DNA from: Setaria digitata
Lineage: Eukaryota > Nematoda > Chromadorea > Rhabditida > Setariidae
Assembly (NCBI GenBank): GCA_003640385.1
Contig: RCAB01000600.1
Coordinates: 1-34,235 of the forward strand
Direction of reading: 5' to 3'
DNA length: 34,235 nt
Shown here: in pieces, positions 10,601 through 21,671 of the stretch
Layout: every line of letters begins with the position of its first letter
Position numbering within the stretch: position 1 is the first letter of the stretch
Notes under the pieces: generated by a model
The model's database searches: none
Seen by the model: only the letters and a program-made list of their open reading frames with translations
What the model was told of the DNA's origin: nothing
Position numbers and translations under genes: made by a program

Positions 10601-13600
10601 TAATTGTATTCAAAATGTATCCAATAGTATATATTTCGTTAATTAGAATCAAGTAGCATTCTAATCAAGTAATTATTTCCATCTAATTGGTAATGACTCT
10701 TTTCTTATTAAGATAATATAAATAGAATTGAAAGAGAAGTAAAAATTGAGGAAAATAATCCAAATAATAATAGTGCAAAAAAGTAGCATTTAAGTAATAT
10801 CAATTATAGTAATATCAAACTAATGGGTAATTTAAAAACAAATAATATTAACAAAAATATTGCAATAATAATGTTAATATTAGTAACAATTAAGTTTTTC
10901 AGTACTTTATTAAAACATTAACCTTTTCTAAGTTCCACAAAACCGGCAGGTAATTTAATTTCTTCATTAGTATTTGCTGCTCGTGCAACTTCCAAACATT
11001 CACCATATTTTAATTTGTCTTTCCTCCACTAAAATTTTCCTTTTAGTTTTTCTTTCTTTCCTTGTTTTCTATTTCAAAAAAAAAAAAAACTTTATAATTA
11101 GTCAACTCAAAACTTGTCAGTAATTTTCTTCAAAAATTGATTATTTTTTCAAAAAATAACCAAATATTTGAAAGCTACTCTTTTTTTTTAGGGATGCCCA
11201 ATAAATTTCAAAGAAGCGGACATTTCTTTCGATGCCGAGAACAAAATTTTTTATGACTTAAAATTTCATTGAGAAAATTTGAAATCAAAAGCTGAAAAGG
11301 CAACATGCCAATCTTTTTTAATTTTTTTCATTTCCAGTACGCAATTTTAAACTAATTTGAAACGAAGAAAAAACTTTTTCTTTTCATACTGTGATGGATA
11401 CTTTGGTCTGAATTAACTATTTTAACTTTTCCCGAAAGCTACTTTATCGAAGAGTTTATAGAAAAAAAAAAAAACTTGCTTAATTTTCTCTCTTTTTTTT
11501 TTTAGAATTCATTTATTTATTCATACCGACAAAAAGTTCTGTTTGTAATTAATCAAACTGTTGAGAATACGAACTTCTTCCTCCTATCTACATTTACTTT
11601 CTATAAATTTCACCGAAATTTATCAATTATTTAAAGCAAAGAATTTAAACAATTTTTTTTCTCATTCCTTTCTTTTTTCTTTCCTAATTCATTTAATTTT
11701 AAATCACAAAACAAATTTTGCTGAAGCTAGCCACGAAAATAATTTTTCGTTAAATTGCGAAAAGGAAATGAAAATTTATTCAGCAATTGGTAGCTGATAA
11801 ATCTACATTTTAGAATTTGATAGATAAACATATTCAAATTTACAAATTTGAAATATTTTTATTAATTTTTCTGTTTGACAACCATTTCAAACATATGTTA
11901 TTGGGCAAAAATTTGAATATGTTTATCTATCAAATTCTAAATTTGCAAATATGTTATTGTCCAATTGTGCTCTGTTTTGGTATTCAATTTTTAGCAAATA
12001 TTTTAATGTAACGAGCTTTTTATTTTTTAAATTGTGCAAAAATCAGGGAAATAAAGTGAATTAAATTTTTAGTTTAAAAAAAAATGCTAAAAATTGTAAT
12101 AGTTAATAATGAGACGAATATCACAGTTAGACTTAGCTTCAAAAAATGTCCTAAAACCAGCAACACATATATTAGCATGAAGTATTTAAAATATAATACT
12201 ATTCCACTAATTCAACACCTCCTTAATTAGTAGTTGGAATCTATTCAGAAATTTTAAATGTTATTCATTTATTTCACTGTATCAAACATTCGATTCACTT
12301 TAATCCATCATAACAACAGACTATTTGGTAAAAAAAAAAAAAAAATTGAGATTTAACTTATAAATGATTATGCGAATATATTAATTAACGATTGTCATTA
12401 AACAATGGCAGTAATTAGCAACTAAATCAGATTCTTCTGCTTTTTCTTTCTTCACCTCATTTCAAATGAAAAGCGAATGATTTTACTAGGAAGAAAAGAA
12501 AGAAGAAACGAAACGAAAACAAAGATTTGGAAAACAGTGCTTAATTAAAAGTAATTAAATTTTGTTCACATTAATGACAATCTTTCTTCATCCTATGACG
12601 TAAATGAAATTCGAATTTTATGACGTAAACGGAATTAAATATATGCTGTTATTTACCAAATTTTTTATACATAATTATGATCACTTCATTTTCTTTTTCT
12701 TTTTTTTTTTTTTTTTCTTTTCTTTTGCAGAAAATTAGCATTCAACAATATGTGGACATGCTTATTTCACTTCAATACTGCAGTGAATTTGATAGCAGCA
12801 ATATTTAATTTTAGCAAATAAAAAAATAATAAGCAGCAGCAGACAACAATGATAATAGCGATGATAATAATAATAATCTAGTAGTAATTTTAACAATATT
12901 AAATAATAATAATAATAGTAATAATAATATTAAATAATAATAATAATAATAAGAGTAATAATGATGTAATTAGCCGGTTAATTAGATAAATAAAGAATAA
13001 CACGAATCATAATAATAGCTGGTGATGTTTGTAAACATAGTGACAATTGGCAATCATAAAAAATGGAAGTAATTAATAATATGAATATTATTCAATAGCC
13101 TTCTATTCACTAAATAGTCAAATTTTTTTTTTTGAAATAAGCAAATTAACATTAATAATAAAACGAACATCTTCATAGTCTTTTGCCAATCTCCGATGTA
13201 CAAGCCAATTTTTGCAACACAGTAATGGATATTGCCAAATTTTGATTCCATCTCGTCTTGGACTCATTTGAAATTCGTCCAATGCTATTGTTTTAATTTC
13301 TTCTGCTACCTGCAAAAATTTTTTCTAGCAGATCTTCTTGCTTTCTAATTTTCTCATTTGAACAATCAGTGATAGGAGTTAGAAAACGTCAAATTTAGTG
13401 GTGATTTCTTCTTTCCATTTTCTGATCTGAATAATCAGTAATAGAAGCTAGATTTTGATAGGCAAAAATTGCCAAGATTATTTTAGTGCTTCACTGTAAT
13501 GGGCATTCCAAAATGTGAGATGGAAATTTTTCGAAGAAATTATCAAATAATTTTTTTTTTTTTTTTTGTTTTTTAATTTGTCATAATCCAGAATACCTGA

Positions 13601-16161
13601 TTGATTTATTATCATACATTTAATTTTTTATTTATCGGCTAGCTAAAAATTAAGAATTTCCATTTTACAATACTTTCATTAGGTTTTTTTTTTTTTTTTT
13701 TTTTACAGATTTTAAGTGTGTCTTTTTTGATGGCTGAAAAAAATCCGCCGAACATTGTCTGATAGGCATTTTAGTCCTACAAAAATAAATTTTAGAATTT
13801 GAATTAGTTAATTTCTTCTTTATATAAAATTCAGTTGTTTCCACGCTTTTAAATTCTTGTAACATTTTAACATGAGCTAATTATTTGGTGCTGTTCATTC
13901 AAAGAAATTGAAAAATGGAAAATCAAAAATGAATATATTTGCACCACAGGAAAATCAGAAACTAATATTATTTGTTGCAATTTGGTTTTATTTAAATTTT
14001 TATGGAATTTTAGGTAACACTTTAGATTTTTTGTTTTTCCTTTATCCGTATGCATTTGTTTTCATTTCTATCATAAGTAATGTGAAATAAAATAAAGTTA
14101 GAAACTTTCCTCACTTTGTGCGATAACATAAAATGGACAAAAATAAATAAAAAAAAAAAAAAGCCATAAATCATTATTCCATTACCATACGGTGTTAATT
14201 AATTAATTAATAGTTAAAAGTTATCCAAGAAACAAGCCTAGGTTTGTTTTCGTTTTTTTTTTTTGTGTAAGATTAAAACAATTTTTTAACAAAAAATAAA
14301 AAGGATCGAGAAACGATGAAAACGCAACGAAAGTGTTTCACTAATTTTATTCAAATTGAAATATGCTATTAAATTAAATTTTGCTAAAATTGGGTTGCGT
14401 TTTTTTTTTTTTTTTTTACAATAATTGGGTTCACTAAAGCTGTGGAGTACAATATTATTACTCAAGATGAAGTAATTCGTTTGCTAAACTTAAATACTTT
14501 ATTATGCTTATTTAGATTGGATCTGCTCAAGTTGGATGAGCTAAGTTTCCATTAATATGCTTACCTTGGAAATAATGCGCCGTAAAATGAAGTAAGTAAG
14601 CAAATAATTAAGACGCATAGCATACAAATTGTTTACTGTGCTGTATGCAAATTCGTTAATTAGTTAATTAACAAATTATCTGTCTCATAAATGATAATTT
14701 ACACGGAGCATTATTCTGTGTTATTTAAGCAAACAAATCATATTTAACAATTGCACTCATTAATCATTTACAGTTTCTTCTTGTCATAATTGCTAAATGA
14801 ATGCTTCAATGGACCGATAAAAATAATTAATTAATAGTGTAAAATATAAACATGATAAAATTTTTTTAAAGTCAAATATAGTTGATATTTATAGTGATGT
14901 AATGTGCCATCAGCAAAAATTAATAAGTTGCAGTGCAATTAATAATTTATTAATTGTTAAAAATTAACCGAAAAAATTGAACTTTTTTAAATGATTTGAA
15001 AATAGAAAAAAAAAATTAATAAAATTTGTTACTTTTTCAGCAAATAATTCATCAGCATTTTCATTATCGATATCGGTTGTAATTTGTACAACTCCTTCAG
15101 TTAATTCTATTACTGGCTGTAAAATTTTATTTTGCTTTAATTCCCTTTCCCAAAAAAAAAAAAACAAAAATCTTTGTTATCAAGAAAGCTTGAGCATACA
15201 TAGACGCAAAATTTTTGTTATTAGTACATTTCAATGTATCGATTATGTAAAACTTTGTTCATATTTAATTTGATGGAATTTCATTAATTTTAAAATTGAA
15301 CGGAAGGAAAAGTTTACAAAAATTTATAAGTGCAACTTATTATTGAACATTTCAATAATTAATGCCTGTCACGTGCAAAAAAAAAAGAAAAAAAAGAAGA
15401 AAAAAAAGGAAAAGAAGAAGCAAAAAGAATATTTTGAAGTTATAAATTTTCCTTAATATAACAATAATTATCACTGTTAACAGATAATAAATGTAGCATT
15501 GCCATGCCTTAATGATAATAATTTCACTGCTTCTATTATATTTTTTTTTTCAGTTTTCTATTATCAACTTTCTTATCAGTCTCATTGAAGTAATTATTAT
15601 ATATTGAAGAAACTAAGAAAAAAAACCCAAACCTTTCCAATTTTTTCAACTTTAACAATGACTCGTTTTCGTTTTGGCTTTTTCTTAATCTTAAGCCATT
15701 TTTGTCTTTCTATTTCCTCCTTAAAATTAACCCTTTAATACTTAATTGATTAGATGATGATAACATACGTCATAAAAGCACTTTATACTTCGGTTTTTTT
15801 TTTTTTCTTTTTCTCTTTTATTTTTATAATCCTCCCAATTAATTCGATATTCTGTAAAAGACTTTTGAAATTTTCCAGTAAATTTGCTTAATGTACCAAA
15901 AGAAAGAAAAAGATTTCTTTTCAAATTTTGTAAAATTTTTTTCCCATCAATCAGGCAAACAAATATTCTTTTCCGGTCTTTTTTTGGCAAATTTAAAATT
16001 TTTTCTTGAAATTTTCCTTAATAAATCATTTTGTTTTCCTTTTTACATTTTAGATAAATAAATATTTTGCAAATTACTGAAACTTCAAATTTGTCTCGCT
16101 TTGCTTCATTTGTCGCGCTCACAGTAGCACGAGTTGACATTTGAGTTTCCGTTTCAACCAT
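7652..16161 (-). CDS. Unrecognised charged protein with nuclear localisation motif, about 214 aa, seven exons
   Basis: Exons in transcript order are 16161-16084, 15719-15633, 15116-15033, 13309-13169, 11028-10923, 8297-8211 and 7713-7652 (645 nt with TAA). Phases agree at every junction (0,0,0,0,1,1). Residues 36-46 read KIKKKPKRKRV, a classical monopartite nuclear localisation pattern. Residues 84-130 hold the most globular part, with an aromatic/cysteine cluster (WQYPLLCCKNW, 108-118) followed by HRRLAKDYED. The C-terminal third is acidic and probably helical (ELEEISSNLDDM, HLEAKEMIAEE). I do not recognise a family; nuclear location is inferred only from the motif. Uncertain points: exon 4 may instead end at 13154, adding VRFIIN; exon 2 may start 3 nt later (two AGs); the 364-nt first intron contains an open frame (15742-15990, about residues LPKKDRKRIF...) that could be an extra exon but does not join exon 1 in phase. 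Introns of up to 2.6 kb dominate the locus. Confidence 0.58.
8298..10922. other. Intron 5 of the charged-protein gene (2.6 kb)
   Basis: AT-rich with no clear structure. The plus-strand open frame at 9234-9482 (82 codons, MKCFSIPGKTINKV...) has fairly ordinary amino-acid composition but no start context, splice partner or family I recognise, so I do not call it a gene. A GC-richer patch near 10550-10620 contains TGCGTCATATAAGATAA, which resembles elements of the 20100-20530 module. Confidence 0.45.
11809..11941. repeat. Perfect 33-bp inverted repeat with 67-bp spacer
   Basis: The left arm 11809-11841 (starting TTTAGAATTTGATAGATAAA) is the exact reverse complement of the right arm 11909-11941 (ending TATCAAATTCTAAA). 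Pairing stops at both ends by mismatch. No target-site duplication is visible at the flanks. The right half of the spacer and the sequence just after the right arm share ATATGTTATTG. It could be a small foldback element remnant or a palindrome made by template switching. Confidence 0.85.
12594..12636. promoter_or_regulatory. Paired TATGACGTAAA sites, 25-bp spacing
   Basis: TATGACGTAAA occurs at 12594-12604 and again at 12619-12629. The similarity extends to TATGACGTAAAYGRAATT (two differences in 18 bases). TGACGTAA is a CREB/ATF or C/EBP-ATF type site. A 25-bp spacing is close to two and a half helical turns. The pair is intronic in the charged-protein gene; binding is inference. Confidence 0.35.
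12848..12962. repeat. AAT-rich imperfect trinucleotide tract
   Basis: Runs of AAT/ATA triplets broken by short inserts, about 115 bp. Related in sequence to the much longer ATT array at 18177-18641. Confidence 0.8.
13310..15032. other. Intron 3 of the charged-protein gene (1.7 kb)
   Basis: AT-rich. Contains the duplicated block at 13331-13458 and several T runs. A minus-strand open segment at 13707-13776 (TKMPIRQCSADFFQPSKK) has splice-like edges but is 70 nt and would break the reading frame, so it is not included as an exon. On the plus strand a 22-T tract followed by ACAG (to 13708) precedes a 17-codon open frame ending near 13794; too short to call. Confidence 0.45.
13331..13458. repeat. 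Imperfect tandem duplication, period about 69 bp
   Basis: Copies 13331-13386 and 13403-13458 share TTTTCTSATYTGAAYAATCA followed by GTRATAGRAGYTAGA with few differences; the AATCAGT marks are 69 bases apart. Intronic, no coding role. Confidence 0.65.
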
Positions 16162-16190
16162 CTGTTAAAAAAAAAAAAAAAAAAGAAAAG
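16162..16190 (-). promoter_or_regulatory. Polypyrimidine acceptor directly abutting the ATG (possible SL trans-splice site)
   Basis: Read on the minus strand, a run of about 18 T is followed by AACAG and immediately by the ATG of the charged-protein gene. In nematodes, spliced-leader acceptors often lie within a few bases of the start codon. The alternative is that the exon is internal and an upstream exon supplies the true start. Confidence 0.4.
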
Positions 16191-16219
16191 AAGCTTTAGA
16201 AAAGTTCTTTTTTTTAAAT

Positions 16220-16660
16220 TTGTTTTACATTTAAGGAGAGAAAGAAAAAAGGGAGAGAAGTGAAGAAAGTGTGACTGCAATTAATAAATTTTGTAAAATT
16301 TCGAATTATTTACAATTTCAGAATAAAAAAAAGAGGGAGAGAAATGAAGAAAAGAAACCTCATAATTCAATTTATGTCCTAAGAGAAGAATCAACAGAGA
16401 GAGAGAGAGAGAGAGAAAGAAAGAGAGCGATGAGAGGGATGGGAGAAAAAGAAGGACAAATAGATAAAGGTGACGAAGAGAGTATTATTTTAATTGATAA
16501 ACTTCGTAAACCGTAAAATTACTGTAACTGGAAAGTTATTTCAAAAAAAGAAAAAAAAGTTTAATAATTTACTTCATATTCCGGAAGAAAGATAGACAGA
16601 GGCATAGAAGAAGACAAGGGAAGAGGGAGACAGAAAAAGGAGAGAGAGAGGGAAATCTAT
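16220..16660. repeat. Purine-rich (A/G) low-complexity tract with GA repeats
   Basis: Long A/G-only stretches include a run of GA repeats near 16398-16416 and further GA-rich blocks near 16600-16655. The plus-strand open frame at 16271-16516 (rich in RERERER and KKK) is a by-product of this composition. Confidence 0.75.
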
Positions 16661-16845
16661 CATTACAATTAATAAACTTTGCCAAGCTGTGGTTCAATTT
16701 CAAATAAAGTTTCAATTTCAAATAAATATTTCAAACAAAAAGTAAAAATATGCAAATCATTCTATATTCTAATAGCGAAAGAGAGAGAAAGAAAAGGCAA
16801 AAGAGAAAAGAAAACAAAAAAGAATTTGAATTTGCATCATCATAA

Positions 16846-17406
16846 AAAAAAAAAATAAACTTTTTGGAATATCCACAAAAATGAAAAAAAAAAATAAACT
16901 TTTTGGAATATCCACAAAAATGAAAAAAAATAAATAAACTTTTTGGAATATCCACAAAAATGAAAAAAAAAATAAACTTTTTGGAATATCCACAAAAATG
17001 AAAAAAAAAAATAAACTTTTTGGAATATCCACAAAAATGAAAAAAAAAAATAAACTTTTTGGAATATCCACAAAAATGAAAAAAAAAAATAAACTTTTTG
17101 GAATATCCACAAAAATGAAAAAAAAAAATAAACTTTTTGGAATATCCACAAAAATGAAAAAAAAAAATAAACTTTTTGGAATATCCACAAAAATGAAAAA
17201 AAAAAATAAACTTTTTGGAATATCCACAAAAATGAAAAAAAAAAATAAACTTTTTGGAATATCCACAAAAATGAAAAAAAAAAATAAACTTTTTGGAATA
17301 TCCACAAAAATGAAAAAAAAAAATAAACTTTTTGGAATATCCACAAAAATGAAAAAAAAAAATAAACTTTTTGGAATATCCACAAAAATGAAAAAAAAAA
17401 AAAAAA
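16846..17406. repeat. 39-bp minisatellite, about 14 copies
   Basis: The unit is TAAACTTTTTGGAATATCCA followed by CAAAAATG and an A run. ATG marks fall at 16881, 16920, 16960 and 16998, then exactly every 39 bp to 17388. Copies are nearly identical and differ mainly in the A run; the third is interrupted by TAAA. Because 39 is a multiple of three, long repetitive open frames appear on both strands (MKKKNKLFGISTK on plus; FFFFIFVDIPKSL on minus). With no start context or splice structure these are artefacts of periodicity. Confidence 0.95.
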
Positions 17407-18176
17407 GATGGAAGATAATGTCAAAAATAACTTCTATATCGAACAAATAATTGAATTGAGTTTGAAAAAAGAAAAAACGCAAAACACGCAATGTTTGAAA
17501 ATAAAAAAAAAAAAACAAAGAGTGGTAAATGTGATTAAAACACGTAAGTGTCTTCGCTTCAGTGATAAATGATAAACTAAGTAATGATAAGTCTTGTTCA
17601 AAGAAAGAAAAAAATATAATTATAATAACAAAGTGAAAGGGATAACAATTAATGAAAAAAAAAAAAATAAAAAGAATTTGAAATAAACTGAAAAATAAAA
17701 AAGAATGGATCAAAGAAAAAAAAAGGGAAGGAAAAGAAAAAAGGAAGTCTCTTTAAAATAGCCTTTTTTTTTTCGATCAAATATATTTTTAAAATTTGGA
17801 AATTTTCAACAAAATTTTACTTCATTAACTGTTTTATTTCTTTTCTTTTTACAAGGTACAAAATAAGCATTTTTTTTTTCTGTGATAAATATGCATATAC
17901 ATAAATAAAAAATTAAATATATGATGACAAACCGTTCAACTGAATGCAAGCCGATAAAGTGATCAGCAATTGCATGAAATTCAATTCTAATTTAGTAGTG
18001 CATTTCATCAATGCTTTGATTTCAATCAGAAGAAATTTTATCGAATTGAAATAATACTTTGAAACAATTAGTAAGTACACATTCGCTAGCATATAGTTTG
18101 CGTGTATTACATTATAATTATAATAGCATTCAACGACATATTCTATTGTCAGCAATAATAATTGTTATATTTGCTT
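17407..18176. other. AT-rich region, no supported gene
   Basis: A-rich low-complexity sequence to about 17750, then ordinary AT-rich sequence. At 17913-18060 both strands are open (minus KALMKCTTKLELNF; plus MQADKVISNCMKFNS), and I cannot decide whether either is an exon. A possible donor AACG|GTTTGT exists on the minus strand. Confidence 0.4.
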
Positions 18177-20099
<1,923 letters not shown>

Positions 20100-20530
20100 A
20101 AAAAGAATATGTCTTTGGTCTATTTAGACGTAATGCGCTTTAAGCAAGTCTTTCCAATTAGACGGTAATTTTGTATTAGCGACAAAAGATAACGTGTCAG
20201 TTTAGACGGAAACACGTATCAGCCAAAAGATAAAGCATACCTACGTACTTGCTAAGTAAAAAGAGAAAGGTATGGGAAGAGAGAAAGAGAGAGGGAGAGA
20301 GAGAGGAAGAGAGAGGGAGTTGTTTCTAAAATGCGTCACTAATGCTTTCTATTACATAAATACGGGTGGGTCGATCTATTAGAAGTTATTACTTAGCTGC
20401 CGGCTTCAGTAATCTTTCCTCTTTTTCCGTTCTTGTATGTCACGTCATATAACGTAACGCAAGTCTTATCTACGTCAAATAATGTCACGTAAGTATTAGA
20501 GTCATACTACAAGTCTTATCAACAATTTTA
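20100..20530. promoter_or_regulatory. ACGT/GATA-rich regulatory module
   Basis: A GC-richer island with repeated short motifs. TTAGACG occurs at 20124, 20158 and 20202; the third is flanked by inverted arms ACGTGT (20192-20197) and ACACGT (20212-20217). A duplicated unit TGTCACGT...CAAGTCTTATC occurs at 20438-20470 and 20483-20520. CAAGTCTTATC reads GATAAGACTTG on the other strand, giving AGATAAGA- and TGATAAGA-type GATA sites. AAAAGATAA occurs near 20184 and 20224. ACGT cores (ACGTCA, AACGTAACG, TACGTCA, CACGTAAG) suggest bZIP sites. A GA microsatellite splits the two halves. Enhancer or promoter function is inferred; no adjacent gene start was identified. Confidence 0.45.
20277..20319. repeat. 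GA-rich microsatellite
   Basis: Imperfect (GA)n, GAGAAAGAGAGAGGG pattern. Similar purine tracts occur at 16220-16660, and the opposite strand appears at 25419-25442. Confidence 0.85.
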
Positions 20531-20968
20531 CATCAGCTAATTCTTAATTATGCTATATTTTGTTAGTATTATACTAAAATTTATGAGTGAAAGAATACAT
20601 AAATGAATATGTGATGAAGCAAAAAAAAAACATAAGTTATTTAATATATAATTTAAAAAAAAAAATTAAAAAAGTTTTATTTCATATGAAAAAAGTGTGA
20701 TATTTTATTAAAAATATGAGTAAAAATAAGTAATATTTGATAATGTTAATGATTGGAAATTCAACTAACTATAACTTTTTAATTTTGTTTTTTTTTTTTT
20801 TTTTTTTTGGGGGGGATATGAATATTTTTTCGTGATAACTTTATCTTTCCATTTAACCAAAAAATAAAAAAATACATTATCATTTTCATTATACCATAGA
20901 TTTTTTTCATAAAAGCAATGACTTTGTTTTTTTTTTTGGATAGTTAGTAAATAAATTAAATTGGTTAC

Positions 20969-21013
20969 TTCTTCTTGGCACTGATGTGATAGGTTGTCAC
21001 CTGATATGCTTGG
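20969..21013 (-). CDS. Candidate 45-nt exon (orphan)
   Basis: A GC-richer minus-strand island between acceptor TTTATCTCAG and donor AAGAA|GTAACC. The only frame open across it reads QAYQVTTYHISAKK with split codons at both ends. No partner exon was identified, so it may be fortuitous. Confidence 0.22.
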
Positions 21014-21069
21014 CTGAGATAAATGATTAAGATCGAGAAAGATTATCCAGATATTCCACAATTGAACAG

Positions 21070-21639
21070 TGATAAATAAATAAATGGTTGATATAGAAAT
21101 GAGCAAAAAATAATAAAAAGAAAAATAAATAGTAATGATGATAAAGCTTTTAAAAAAGAAAAGGGACAATTTTGGGAAATGACGGTGATTATTGTAATAA
21201 TTATAATGATGGCAATAATGATGATGAAGAGATTGTTTTCGATTATAGAAGAAAAAAGAATAACGACTGAAATTATTTTGAACTTTAAATTAATGGAACG
21301 AAAAATTTGATTGCTGCAAGAAGCCACAAAATGATGCAAACCATTTTCAATCTTGTGAAAATATAAAATTCAAACCATAACAATAGAAGGAATTGTGATT
21401 AATCATTAATAACAACTTATAATTATTATAACAAAATATTAAACTCAATAAATAAAATAACCCATTTTTATGTTCGAATTCGCTTCATCAATTTATGTGT
21501 TTTTGTTTTAGTAATTTCACTTCTTTTATTTTTTACTTTAATAAAGAGTTTTATTATCAGAAATAATATAATTGATTACCTTAGGTAGAACTAGTTGTGA
21601 TAATATCTAAAAACTATTTATCTCATAAAACATAACTCC

Positions 21640-21671
<32 letters not shown>

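Larger units (their letters stand above)
11029..13168. other. Intron 4 of the charged-protein gene (2.1 kb)
   Basis: Holds the 33-bp inverted repeat (11809-11941), the paired TGACGTAA sites (12594-12636) and an AAT-rich tract (12848-12962). Open frames at 11561-11797 and 11817-12011 are AT-driven; the second runs through the inverted repeat. Confidence 0.5.

Noticed and set aside
13169..13309. Transposase fragment suggested by HRRLAKDYED, which resembles a motif near the C-terminus of IS5-type transposases
   Set aside because: Only a few residues match. The exon fits in phase between others, and no DDE residues or terminal repeats are seen.
13867..14090. Open frames on both strands
   Set aside because: Low information, hydrophobic or lysine/asparagine-rich from AT-rich DNA, with no paired splice sites.
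16846..17406. CRISPR-like direct repeat array
   Set aside because: The repeats are head-to-tail with no unique spacers and the genome is eukaryotic; it is a minisatellite.
16769..17713. Long repetitive open frames on both strands (FFFFIFVDIPKSL and MKKKNKLFGISTK repeats)
   Set aside because: Produced by the 39-bp minisatellite, whose unit is a multiple of three with few stops. No splice structure or start context.
20765..21339. Two longer minus-strand open frames (134 and 98 codons)
   Set aside because: Mostly Phe, Ile, Ser and Leu from T-rich sequence; only the small 20969-21013 segment shows exon-like features.
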